Assembly (NCBI GenBank): GCA_030642405.1
Contig: DAOWNV010000041.1
Coordinates: forward strand, 1 to 13,935
DNA length: 13,935 nucleotides
Direction: 5' to 3'
Source of the DNA: Desulfosarcina sp.
GTDB lineage: Bacteria; Desulfobacterota; Desulfobacteria; Desulfobacterales; Desulfosarcinaceae
The translations under genes were made by a program, and so were the position numbers. Under the pieces are notes generated by a model. It saw only the letters and a list, made by a program, of their open reading frames with translations, was not told the DNA's origin and made no database searches. Shown one piece after another: positions 1 through 7,900 of the stretch (positions are counted from its first letter, which is position 1; the number at the start of each line of letters is the position of its first letter).

Positions 1-1
1 C

Positions 2-70
2 GATGATATCGGGTTGATGATGGCCGGCACCAAAAAAATCAGAGGGGAAGGTGTTGATGCCTCACCTTAA
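2..70 (+). CDS. 3' end of probable BmpA-type ABC importer ATP-binding protein (partial)
   Basis: An open frame enters from the left edge and stops with TAA at 68-70. Only 22 residues are visible, including DDIGLMMAG. I recall this ending from ATPase subunits of BMP-family (simple sugar or nucleoside) ABC importers, which often end in a similar E-(E/D)-(I/L)-G-L-x-M-A-G stretch. The following frame starts inside it, at 57, a 14-base overlap that indicates translational coupling. The next frame carries permease sequence of the same importer class, which supports the assignment. The nucleotide-binding domains lie outside the window, so the call rests on a short tail and on context. Confidence 0.5.
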   Translation, partial: DDIGLMMAGTKKIRGEGVDASP

Positions 71-563
71 AGTAACGGATCGGGGGCAAATTTCAGCCTT
101 CGGCACTTTTGTAAGCCTGGTTTTTGCATTGGTCGCCGGCATGATAGCGATTGGATTGATTTTTCTTGCTTGCGGCGTAAATCCATTGTTTGCTTTTAAG
201 AAAATTTTCAATGGTTCCTTCATCATCGGTGGAGCCTTTTCCGCCATGGCAGGTGCTCATCTTTCAACATCCTACAGCAAATCATGGATTGAAGGTATGA
301 CGGCCGGCCGGGGCTGGATAGTCATTGCCCTAACGATTTTCGCATTGTGGAACCCGGTGCGTGCAATTTTCGGCGCCTTTCTTTTTGGAGGTATCTTTGT
401 GATGCAGTATCTCCTTCAGCCATTGGGGATTTCACCTAATTTTCCGGCCATGCTGCCCTACATTGCGACGCTACTAGTATTGCTTGTGGGCGGATTAAGG
501 GACAGTCGTCTTCTTAACGCCCCTGCAATGCTGGGGGAATCCTATCGTAGAGGGGAGCGTTAG
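57..563 (+). pseudogene. Chimeric, internally deleted ABC importer permease (permease 1 N-terminus joined to permease 2 C-terminus)
   Basis: This 168-residue, strongly hydrophobic frame is about half the usual length (roughly 300-360 residues) of a BMP-family ABC permease. Residues 1-53 resemble the start of the first permease: one membrane segment at about 16-40 followed by GVNPLFAFKKIFNGSF. From about residue 58 the sequence resembles instead the C-terminal half of the second permease: GAFSAMAGAHL, then EGMTAGRGWIVIAL, then further membrane segments, LPYIATLLVLL, and a short tail with APAMLGESY. The simplest reading is a deletion that removed most of both permease genes and joined the remnants in frame near nucleotides 216-236. 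ATG 57 was chosen over GTG 51 because the purine-rich AGAGGGGAAG (41-50) then sits at normal ribosome-binding distance. Transport activity seems unlikely with so few membrane segments. A genuinely short permease cannot be excluded. Confidence 0.55.
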
Positions 564-699
564 ATAAAGAACTAATGTATGCCGGATTGAACTATTACAG
601 CTACATAGTCAATATATTACCTGTCGGTAAACTGATCGGATAGATCTGTTGCTACTTCTTCGATTACTTCCATCATTTCTATGTCTTAAGGTGTAATTT

Positions 700-761
700 G
701 ACTGCTGGAAGACAACGCAACAGCAGCGTCTATGGCCTTGCAGCAGTCATGGTGTTTTTTT
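700..761 (+). terminator. Possible rho-independent terminator after the ABC remnant
   Basis: GACTGCTG (700-707) and CAGCAGTC (741-748) are perfect reverse complements, followed after six bases by a seven-T run (755-761). The 33-base loop is long for a terminator, and the alternative pairing with CAGCAG near 720 is nearly as good. It lies between convergent genes, where a terminator is expected. The rest of 564-759 holds only very short ORFs with nothing recognisable. Confidence 0.3.
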
Positions 762-1362
762 ACATGACGGTCTCCCCTCCGGTCAAATAAGTTTTCCCCA
801 TGCGCACAAAAGCGTCCATTACCAGCCAGGCACGTGCACCAAAAACGATGTCTTCTTGCTGCATCAGTTCCCGCACCGTTGTCTGATCCATCATAAAGAC
901 TTCTATGTCCTCCGAATCTTCGTTGAGATGTGTACCTGGTGCACCGGACACTTCGGCAAATACCATGGTAATGGTTTCGTCCGTAATTCCGGCAGACGAA
1001 AAAATGGCTGGGCTGTGGCGGTAGACGCGCACCAGGTCCAAACCGGTCTCTTCATGCAATTCCCTGCCCGCAGCAGCGGCTAATTCTTCACCCGGGTTCA
1101 GAAGCCCTGCCGGAAAGCCGTATTGATAGCCACCAACTGGAACGCGGAACTCCTTGATTACTACCAGTTTGTTTTTCTGCTGGTGATAAGGAACGATGAT
1201 CGTTGCATCAGGGCGCTGTATCCTGCCGGTAATGCACTTTGGCTGGTTTCCCCGGCTGACCATATGCCACTGCTTGCGATTCCCCTTTTGGTCCTCATAG
1301 GTAACTGCAACCACTGTAACGAATCTGTTTTTGTTTACAACCTTCGAATCGATGATTTTCAT
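760..1362 (-). CDS. Nudix hydrolase, ADP-ribose pyrophosphatase-like
   Basis: This 200-residue protein has an exact Nudix box (G-x5-E-x7-REUxEExGU) at residues 86-108, with GLLNPGEE and RELHEETGL at its two ends. Nudix enzymes use this loop-helix-loop to bind Mg2+ and hydrolyse nucleoside diphosphates linked to another group X. The preceding segment VVIKEFRVPVGGYQYGFPAG, with the box following immediately, is typical of ADP-ribose or NADH-type pyrophosphatases, as is the overall length. It is probably cytoplasmic, as no signal peptide or membrane segment is seen. The start at 1362 is supported by AGGAA four bases upstream on the minus strand. It stands alone between a convergent ABC remnant and a divergent low-information region, so substrate cannot be deduced from context. 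A role in housecleaning or NAD-related turnover is an inference. Confidence 0.85.
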   Translation of the reverse strand: MKIIDSKVVNKNRFVTVVAVTYEDQKGNRKQWHMVSRGNQPKCITGRIQRPDATIIVPYHQQKNKLVVIKEFRVPVGGYQYGFPAGLLNPGEELAAAAGRELHEETGLDLVRVYRHSPAIFSSAGITDETITMVFAEVSGAPGTHLNEDSEDIEVFMMDQTTVRELMQQEDIVFGARAWLVMDAFVRMGKTYLTGGETVM

Positions 1363-1436
1363 ACTATTCCTATTTGATTATTTTCTGTAATCAATCCTAA
1401 AAACAACACATTCAAAACAGAAGTGATACCGGTTTG

Positions 1437-1613
1437 GTGCAAACGGCGACGCTTGAACAGATTAAAACATATCAGAACAAAGTAGAAAAGGGTGAAAATA
1501 AGGCTAATCGTTTGGCTCCATGCCCGAAGTGTCTTGATGTTATTGACATATTCCTTTGGGATAATTATAATTCAGTGAATTTATGTTGTTCTTTCGATGA
1601 TATCATGTTTTAG
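1437..1613 (+). pseudogene. 58-codon ORF with CPKC motif; possible transposase-associated or other gene remnant
   Basis: A GTG-started frame of 58 codons runs to TAG 1611-1613. Its first 32 residues look like genuine protein: a charged helix (LEQIKTYQNKVEKGENKANR) leading into LAPCPKC, a zinc-knuckle-like pair. The remainder (DVIDIFLWDNYN onwards) has unusual composition and overlaps a strong promoter-like sequence, as if the reading frame had broken after the CPKC. I associate this kind of N-terminus loosely with transposase-like or zinc-knuckle proteins of Desulfobacterales, but this is memory-based and weak. The ribosome-binding site is poor. It could equally be a small expressed protein or chance. 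Confidence 0.3.
1543..1571 (+). promoter_or_regulatory. Consensus sigma-70-type promoter (TTGACA-N17-TATAAT)
   Basis: TTGACA at 1543-1548 and TATAAT at 1566-1571 are separated by exactly 17 bases, a perfect match to the housekeeping promoter consensus. The predicted transcription start is near 1578. The first substantial gene downstream is the DNA-binding-like protein at 1852, about 270 bases away, so the transcript would have a long leader or contain a small RNA or small ORF. Confidence 0.6.
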
Positions 1614-1851
1614 AAGCACTGATCGAATGAACAAAATGAAACTGATACAAGCTATAAAGGATTCCAACGGCTTAAAATCCATAATCTCTGCAAAGGTGCA
1701 ACGTATACAAGATCGAGAACTCCCGTCATACTTTTAGGAAGCAGTCCTAAAATGACCAAGAGTGCTGCCCTCAAACTTAAATATCGCGTAGCAATAAGAG
1801 ATCCGCCAACAACAAACTGAATGAACTCACACATGGGAGGTGCGCAAGAAC
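1614..1851 (+). other. Gene-poor leader with short ORFs and a hairpin
   Basis: Two short frames lie here: 1627-1737 (36 codons, beginning MNKMKLIQAIKDSNGLK) and 1753-1821 (22 codons, beginning MTKSAALKLKYRV). Neither has a convincing ribosome-binding site, and I recognise neither. A hairpin spans 1725-1756: TTTTAGGA (1732-1739) pairs with TCCTAAAA (1745-1752) across a five-base loop, and GTCA (1725-1728) with TGAC (1753-1756) outside a three-base bulge. It overlaps the stop codon of the first short frame and has no T-run after it, so it is not a standard terminator. With 1363-1613 this makes about 490 bases with no secure gene. Confidence 0.35.
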
Positions 1852-2238
1852 ATGAAAAACAAACTATTTATGAAGGAAATGCAGAAGGAGCTTCAATCAA
1901 TAGCCAATAGTATTCAACAGATTGTCGGCAATGTTGATAATATCGTAACGGTGGTCGAAAAAATGGCTCAAACGGACCAATCGGAGCACGCTAAGGCCAA
2001 GAGAGCTCCGGTAAGAAAAAAAGTGGTTGTTAAAAATGGGGTTGTTGAAAAGATACGTAGGGTTCCGGGCACCCAGATAGTTTTTGATTCGATCAAAAAA
2101 TCATCTGGAGGGATGGATACCGCTGCATTGATGAAAGCCACCGGATTCAATTCACGCAAAATTCACAATATCACCTTCCGGTTGAAAAAAAAGGACCGTA
2201 TAAGAAACGTAGGCCGTGGTGTATATGAGGTTGTGTAA
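1852..2238 (+). CDS. Small basic protein with N-terminal coiled coil and C-terminal winged-helix-like domain; function unknown
   Basis: The protein has 128 residues in three visible parts. Residues 1-42 form a heptad-like amphipathic segment (MQKELQSIANSIQQIVGNVD and following) likely to oligomerise. Residues 47-62 are a lysine/arginine-rich linker (AKAKRAPVRKKVVVKN). Residues 70-128 look like a small helix-turn-helix or winged helix: GGMDTAALMKATGFNSRKI, then RLKKKDRIRNVGRGVYEV, where a strand-turn-strand wing would follow the recognition helix. DNA binding is therefore inferred; no named family is recognised. GGAGGTG (1836-1842) lies nine bases before ATG 1852, which is preferred over GTG 1840, which overlaps that site. 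The gene converges on the sigma-54 activator with 16 bases between stops. A nucleoid-associated or local regulatory role is possible. Confidence 0.65.
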   Translation: MKNKLFMKEMQKELQSIANSIQQIVGNVDNIVTVVEKMAQTDQSEHAKAKRAPVRKKVVVKNGVVEKIRRVPGTQIVFDSIKKSSGGMDTAALMKATGFNSRKIHNITFRLKKKDRIRNVGRGVYEVV

Positions 2239-2254
2239 ACGTATTTTGGTATCA

Positions 2255-3628
2255 TCATACATCATAGCCGGCTAGCTTGCGCCGCAACGTGTTTAAACCG
2301 ATACCCAAAAGTCTGGCTGTCTTGGATTTGTTTTCACCGCTTTGCTTGTATGCGTTCAAAATGTGTTCTTTTTCCACTTCAGCCAATCGTTTGATGGTTG
2401 TTTCCCCCAAAATTGCGTTGTTATCTTTACACTCTTTCAGCGTTGCCACAATATGTGCGGGCAGATGGCGTTCTTGGATGGGTTCTCCTCGCGCCAGGTT
2501 GATTGCCGATTGGAGTATGGATTTCAACTCTCTCACATTTCCTGGATAGGGATAGCGCACGAGAAGCTCCATGGCGGATTGATCGATAAACCCTTCATTT
2601 TTGACCTCATAATATTTTTCAAGAAACTTGCTGGTCAACAATAAGATATCGTCTGTGCGTTCACGTAAAGGGGGCAGGTGAAGCCATCCGCCTCGAATGC
2701 GGTAGTAGAGATCTTTCCTAAATCGTTTCTGACTGATCATCTGTTCAAGGTTTTCGTTGGTGGCGGCGATGAAGCGAAGGTCCACCTTTTGCCTGGTGCT
2801 AGACCCGAGCTTAGAAAACTCACCATCTTGGAGTACTCGTAGCAATTTGCCCTGTAGAGGCAACGGGAGGTCTCCAATTTCGTCAAGAAACAGTGTCCCT
2901 TTGTTTGTATATTCCAGGTAGCCGACCCGCCTTGTTTCGGCACCGGTAAAAGCCCCTTTGGTGTGTCCAAAAAACTCCGCTTCAAAGAGAGAGTCGGTGA
3001 GCGAAGCCATGTTGATGGGTGTAAAAGGATGTCTGGCGCGCGGACTTGCCCCATGAATAGCGCGAGCCAACAGCTCTTTTCCCGTTCCGCTTTCACCGGT
3101 GATGAGTATGGGAACGGAACTGGCGGCATGAAGTTCCGCCTCCTTGAGTATGCGAAGCACGCCCTTGGATTGGGTGATGATTGGTTTGAAGGGTTTTTCG
3201 TTTTCCAGGGTAGGCAGTTCGTCGCGTTTGTCAAGGTTCAGCAAATCAAGCAGCCGCTTGCGTTCCAGTGTACGTTTTATGGCAAGATCGAGGTCTTCGG
3301 TGGAAACCGGCTTGACCAGATAGTCATAGGCGCCTTTGTTAAGGCACTCCACGGCGATGCGTGCTTCATTGATGGCCGTAACCATAATGCACTCACAAGA
3401 GGGTGTATTAGCCTTTATTGTTTCCAGCAAAGCCATGCCATCCATCTCCGGCATGGTCATATCAATTAAGGCAAGGTCAAATGTGTAACCATTTTTTACC
3501 TCCTCCGCTAGTTTGACGGAGCTTTCTTCCAAACGAACCCTTGAAAATCCAATTGCAGCAAGTTTTCTCCCTAAAACGTCCAGGTAGTCTCTATCGTCGT
3601 CTACAACGACTACATTTGTTTTATTCAT
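2255..3628 (-). CDS. NtrC-family sigma-54-dependent response regulator
   Basis: This 457-residue protein has the full NtrC/AtoC layout. The receiver spans residues 5-120, with acidic pocket D10-D12, phospho-acceptor D56, T84 and K106. The AAA+ domain has Walker A GESGTGKE (178-185), the sigma-54 contact loop GAFTGA (225-230) and Walker B LFLDEIG (246-252). A Fis-type helix-turn-helix closes the protein (about 430-457, NKSKTARLLGIGLNTLRRKL). All key residues are intact, so it should be a phosphorylation-controlled activator that remodels sigma-54 holoenzyme. ATG 3628 is preferred over upstream TTG 3661 because the receiver begins directly after it and the upstream extension has no ribosome-binding site. 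No histidine kinase is in the window. It is divergent from the metF-hdrA operon, whose upstream region holds a perfect sigma-54 promoter, which makes it the likely activator. Repeated dyads just upstream of its start suggest autoregulation. Confidence 0.93.
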   Translation of the reverse strand: MNKTNVVVVDDDRDYLDVLGRKLAAIGFSRVRLEESSVKLAEEVKNGYTFDLALIDMTMPEMDGMALLETIKANTPSCECIMVTAINEARIAVECLNKGAYDYLVKPVSTEDLDLAIKRTLERKRLLDLLNLDKRDELPTLENEKPFKPIITQSKGVLRILKEAELHAASSVPILITGESGTGKELLARAIHGASPRARHPFTPINMASLTDSLFEAEFFGHTKGAFTGAETRRVGYLEYTNKGTLFLDEIGDLPLPLQGKLLRVLQDGEFSKLGSSTRQKVDLRFIAATNENLEQMISQKRFRKDLYYRIRGGWLHLPPLRERTDDILLLTSKFLEKYYEVKNEGFIDQSAMELLVRYPYPGNVRELKSILQSAINLARGEPIQERHLPAHIVATLKECKDNNAILGETTIKRLAEVEKEHILNAYKQSGENKSKTARLLGIGLNTLRRKLAGYDV

Positions 3629-3640
3629 TTTTCCATCCCA

Positions 3641-3667
3641 TGCCAATTTGGACCGTGCCAAAATGGA
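3641..3667. promoter_or_regulatory. Two tandem activator-type sites TGCCAAWWTGGA
   Basis: TGCCAATTTGGA (3641-3652) and TGCCAAAATGGA (3656-3667) are direct copies 15 bases apart, identical at 10 of 12 positions. Each has an imperfect dyad, CCA-N4/5-TGG. They end 13 bases from the activator start codon, in position to repress or adjust its expression, and lie about 200-220 bases upstream of the predicted start of the divergent sigma-54 promoter, a workable enhancer distance. Confidence 0.55.
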
Positions 3668-3715
3668 GTTGTTGGTACAACCAGCCGATATTTAATGATT
3701 AATGAACGATGGTAG

Positions 3716-3727
3716 TCCATTTTGGCA
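3716..3727. promoter_or_regulatory. Inverted third copy of the TGCCAAAATGGA site
   Basis: TCCATTTTGGCA at 3716-3727 is the exact 12-base reverse complement of the copy at 3656-3667, with 48 bases between them. It lies about 140 bases upstream of the predicted sigma-54 transcription start, where NtrC-type enhancers usually lie. Binding by the adjacent activator is inferred from position. Confidence 0.55.
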
Positions 3728-3785
3728 TATTTGTCGAGGTCTTTATCTTGATTGGATAAGTGGAGATAATTCTCAAAACCCTTCT

Positions 3786-3798
3786 TAACGGCTTGATA
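3786..3798 (-). promoter_or_regulatory. IHF-binding consensus between enhancer sites and the sigma-54 promoter
   Basis: TAACGGCTTGATA on the plus strand reads TATCAAGCCGTTA on the minus strand, an exact fit to WATCAA-N4-TTR. IHF commonly bends DNA between NtrC-type enhancers and a -24/-12 promoter, and this site sits between the two. The consensus is loose enough to arise by chance, so the placement is the main support. Confidence 0.5.
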
Positions 3799-3837
3799 TT
3801 ATGTGAAATTCTTCTTGTTTGTTTTTGCTTTAATTTG

Positions 3838-3853
3838 TGGCACGGGGTTTGCT
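3838..3853 (+). promoter_or_regulatory. Sigma-54 (-24/-12) promoter of the metF-hdrA-mvhD-metV-metF operon
   Basis: TGGCACGGGGTTTGCT matches the RpoN consensus TGGCAC-N5-TTGCW fully, with the invariant GG and GC elements ten bases apart. The predicted start is near 3864, giving a leader of about 145 bases before ATG 4009. An NtrC-family activator is encoded divergently next door, and candidate enhancer and IHF sites lie upstream. Confidence 0.8.
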
Positions 3854-4008
3854 GTTCCATAATGGCAAGAAATCATTTTTTACCCGCATCCATAGATTCA
3901 GACTTTACGAAAAGGCGGACAGCGTCTTCTCGATAAATTATACAAGAGCTCTTGTTTACTTATTAACCGTACCTTTTGTTTCCTCAGCAACCAGAAGGGG
4001 ATTGGCTT

Positions 4009-4875
4009 ATGTATCTAAAAAACAGATTCGATGTCGGTAAGTTCATCATTCTTGCGGAAATGCAACCGCCAAAGGGGGTAGATGTTTCAGAAATGGTCAA
4101 CAGTGCAGTGCGTGTTAAAAAGTCAGTTGACGCTTTCCTTGTGCCGGAAATGGGCAACGCAGTCATGCGGATGAGTGCCCTGGGTGGGGCAATGGTGCTC
4201 CAAAGCCAGGGGTTGCAGACCATCATGCAGGTTAATTGCAGGGACCGCAACCGGATTGCTCTTCAAGCAGATCTGTTGGCTGCATACGGTGCGGGTATAG
4301 TCAATATTATGGGTGTCTCCGGTGAGGATCCCAGTCTGGGCGATCACCATCAGGCAAAAGCAGTTCACGATATTGACTTGATGACTTTGTTCAAGGCCGT
4401 CTCTACACTTCAGGCCGGCAAAGATCTTGCCGGGAACGAACTGACGGGGTCTCCTTCATTTTTGTTGGGTGCCAACGTAAATGCACGGGCAACTGGAGAT
4501 GAGCTGGCTAAAGAGCTGGAATTGATGGACGCTAAAAGCGAAGCGGGTGTCGATTTTTTTATTGCACCCCCGGTTTTTGACTTTAATGCTATCGAACCGT
4601 TTATGGAAAAGGTAAATCTTAAGCAAGTAAAAATTTTGCCTACAATTATGCTTCTTAAATCCGTGGGTATGGCCCGTTACATGGCCAGACACTTGAACAT
4701 GACCATTTCCCAGGATCTGATTAAACGCCTCATGCGGGCTCCGGACAAGCCACTGGAGAGCCTCACCATTGCTACGGAAGTTCTATCTGATGCAAAAGCA
4801 GCCGGATTCGCTGGTGTCATGATTTCCGCCATGGGGTGGGAGGAGAAGCTTCAAAAGCTGATGGATATGGTCTAA
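4009..4875 (+). CDS. Divergent methylenetetrahydrofolate reductase (MetF) paralogue, first gene of the operon
   Basis: This 288-residue protein has the MetF TIM-barrel pattern: LAEMQPPKG near the N-terminus (E17 corresponds to the catalytic Glu28 of E. coli MetF), NCRDRNRIALQADLL, then GVSGED and HHQAKAVHDID. MetF reduces methylene-THF to methyl-THF with a bound flavin. Compared with the second MetF at 10719, two functional positions differ in ungapped alignment. The Asp of SGDH is Glu106 (SGED), and the Gln of FIQTQ, which contacts folate in E. coli MetF, is Pro187 (FIAPP). Catalysis on folate may therefore be impaired or changed, and a structural or electron-transfer role is possible. ATG 4009 follows AAGGGG at eight bases and is preferred over TTG 3976. 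The gap to hdrA is 57 bases. Confidence 0.8.
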   Translation: MYLKNRFDVGKFIILAEMQPPKGVDVSEMVNSAVRVKKSVDAFLVPEMGNAVMRMSALGGAMVLQSQGLQTIMQVNCRDRNRIALQADLLAAYGAGIVNIMGVSGEDPSLGDHHQAKAVHDIDLMTLFKAVSTLQAGKDLAGNELTGSPSFLLGANVNARATGDELAKELELMDAKSEAGVDFFIAPPVFDFNAIEPFMEKVNLKQVKILPTIMLLKSVGMARYMARHLNMTISQDLIKRLMRAPDKPLESLTIATEVLSDAKAAGFAGVMISAMGWEEKLQKLMDMV

Positions 4876-4932
4876 CCGACAAAAATATTACGATTACCCC
4901 TCAATTACCAACATTATTATGAGGAACGTATA

Positions 4933-7900
4933 ATGGCAGAAAAAGAAAACACTCAAAGCAAGGACGTTGTCGGCAGCGTACTGGTTGTCGGCGGCGGGAT
5001 TGCAGGCATTCAGGCGGCCCTGGATTTGGCCGATTCAGGCTATTACGTTCATATGACCGAAACTAAATCGGCCATCGGTGGCGTTATGGCCCAACTGGAC
5101 AAAACGTTTCCTACAAACGATTGCTCCATGTGTGTAATTTCCCCCAAACTGGTGGAATGTGGGCGGCACTTGAACATCGACCTGATGACCTTAACGGACA
5201 TAAAAGAGGTAACGGGTGACGTGGGCAATTTCACCGTCAAGCTGCGACAGAACGCTCGATATATTGAAATGGACAAGTGTACGGCCTGCGGGGAGTGTGC
5301 CAAGGTCTGTCCCATCGAGACCCCGAATTTGTTTGACGAAGGCCTGCGGCAGCGCAAAGCAGCGTTTAAACTTTATCCCCAAGGGATGCCCAGTGCATAC
5401 GCCATTGAAAAACACGGCACCGCTCCTTGCAAAGCGACCTGTCCGGCACACGTGAGCATCCAGGGATATATCGCCCTGATCAATGACGGCCGTTACAAGG
5501 AAGCATTAAAGCTTTTTAAAGAAGATCATCCCTTTCCGGCTGTTTGCGGTCGCGTTTGCCACCATCCATGTGAAAGTGCCTGCACGCGCAATGACGTGGA
5601 TCAGCCGCTGGCAATACGAGAACTTCATCGCTTCCTGGCCGACTATGAAAAGCAAAGCGGTGAGACGTACATTCCGGAAATTACTGCTGAGAAGAGAGAT
5701 GAGAAGGTTGCCATTATCGGCTCCGGTCCTTCCGGTATTACCGCAGCCTACTACCTGCTTCAGCAGGGTTACGGCGTAACTATTTTCGAAAAACAGCCCG
5801 AACCCGGCGGAATGATGCGATACGGCATTCCTGAATACCGGTTACCCCGGGATATCCTGGCCGAAGAAATTGATGTGGTCAGGCAGATGGGTGCCGATAT
5901 CAAATGCGGAGTATCATTTGGTTCAGATGTCACCTTGGAAAGCCTAAAGGCTGATGGTTACAGCGCCTGCTACATGGCCATCGGGCTGCATGGAGGACGC
6001 AGTCTGGGTGTGGAGAACGAGGATGCCGAAGGCGTACTGCAAGGTGTTGATTTTCTCAGGGACGCTTCCATGGGCAAAGAGATTGAACTCGGTGAGGATG
6101 TCGTTGTTGTCGGCGGAGGGAACGTGGCCATCGACGTGGCATTGACCGCCAAGCGCAAAGGCGTCGAGAACGTCACCTTGATCTGCCTGGAAAAGCGTGA
6201 AGAGATGCCCGCATGGGAGCATGAGATCGAGGAAGCCCTGGAAGGGGATATCACAATCGTCAATAGCTTCGGCCCCAAATCGTTTTTTATTGACAAAAAC
6301 AAACGTGTGTCAGGAATCGAGTTCAAGACTTGTACAGCGGTTTTTGACGAAGAGGGGCGATTCAATCCAAACTACGATGACAACGAATGCCAACCGTTTT
6401 TTGGTGATACCATCATCGTCTCTATCGGTCAAAGCACGGATCTGACCGGTATCAAGGAGCAGGGTATAGCCATCTCGCGTCCCGGTGGTTTGGAAGCTGA
6501 TCCGGTAACCTTGCAGACCCCCATCGATTGGGTTTTTGCCGGCGGTGACGCTTATTATGGTCCGAAATCGGTCGTGGAAGCGGTGGCCTCCGGGAAAGAG
6601 GCCGCCGAGAGCATTCATCGTTTCATCAACGGTCTGGATCTGGCTGAAGGCCGCCGGAAGGAGTGGGAATTTGTCAAACCTGATGTGAGTGAAGAAGTAA
6701 GCAAACCGCGTAAAACTATTCGTTGCCTGGATCCGGAAGCGCGGGAATGTAATTTTCTGGAGGTCTCTTTCGGGTATAATGAGGAAGAAGCCAAGAGTGA
6801 AGCTGATCGCTGCCTCAAGTGCGGTCTTTGTTCCGAGTGTTACCAGTGTGTGGATGCATGTTTAGCCAACGCAATCAACCATGACATGGTGGCGGAAGAG
6901 AAAACAATTAATGTAGGGGCCATCATTCTGGCTCCGGGTTTTACTCCCTTCGACCCCAGCCGGCACAAGACCTATTCCTACGCAACGCACCCAAACGTTG
7001 TCACCAGCATGGAGATGGAACGGATTCTTTCCGCTTCCGGTCCCTACGAGGGTCATCTGGTAAGACCATCTGATAATAAAGAGCCGGATAAGATTGCCTG
7101 GCTGCAATGTGTGGGGTCACGGGATATCAACTGCTCGGATCACAGCTACTGCTCTTCGGTATGCTGCATGTATACCAACAAACAGACGGTCATCGCCAAG
7201 GAACACAGTGAAAAACCGCTGGATGCAGCCGTTTTCTTTATGGACATGAGAACGCATGGGAAGGAGTTTGAGAAGTACTACATGAGAACCCGGGATGAAC
7301 GGGGCGTTCGGTTTGTGCGGTCGAAAGTTCATACTGTAGATCCAATTGAGGATGACAACCTGCGGCTGCGATATGTGACGGAGGAAGGCGAACTAGTTGA
7401 GGAAACTTTCGATATGGTGGTTCTGGCCGTCGGCTTGGCCCCAAACAAAGAGTCAATTGATCTGGCAAAAACGGTCGGCATCAAGCTTAACAAACATCTG
7501 CATGCCGCCACCCGGACACTGGAACCGGTCAGCTCCAGCCGGCCCGGGGTTTTCGTGTGCGGTGCCTTCCAGGAGCCCAAGGATATTCCGCAATCGGTCA
7601 TGGAAGCATCTGCCGCAGCATCAACGGCAACGACTCCGTTGGCCGAAGCCAGAGGCACGCTGATTAAAACCAAGGAGTTGCCGCAAGAGATTGACGTTTC
7701 CGATCAAGAACCAAGGATTGGTGTTTTTGTGTGTAACTGCGGCATCAACATTGGCGGTGTGGCAGACGTCCCCGCCATAAGAGAGTATGCGAGAACCTTG
7801 CCCTATGTCGTTCATGTGGAGGACAATCTGTTTACCTGCAGCCAGGACACGCAGGATAAGATGAAAGTGGTTATCACCGAGAACAGCATCAATCGTGTTG

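Noticed and set aside
1627..1737. 36-codon ORF (MNKMKLIQAIKDSNGLK start) as an HU-like or other small protein
   Set aside because: The resemblance to an HU N-terminus is slight, there is no ribosome-binding site, and its stop lies within a hairpin; kept only as part of the gene-poor stretch.
2737..3234. 165-codon second frame inside the sigma-54 activator
   Set aside because: It overlaps the intact AAA+ domain on the same strand in another frame; the NtrC frame has all motifs.
3640..3662. Minus-strand TGGCAC as a sigma-54 promoter for the activator gene
   Set aside because: The -24 half is present, but no TTGC-like -12 element lies at the required ten-base spacing.
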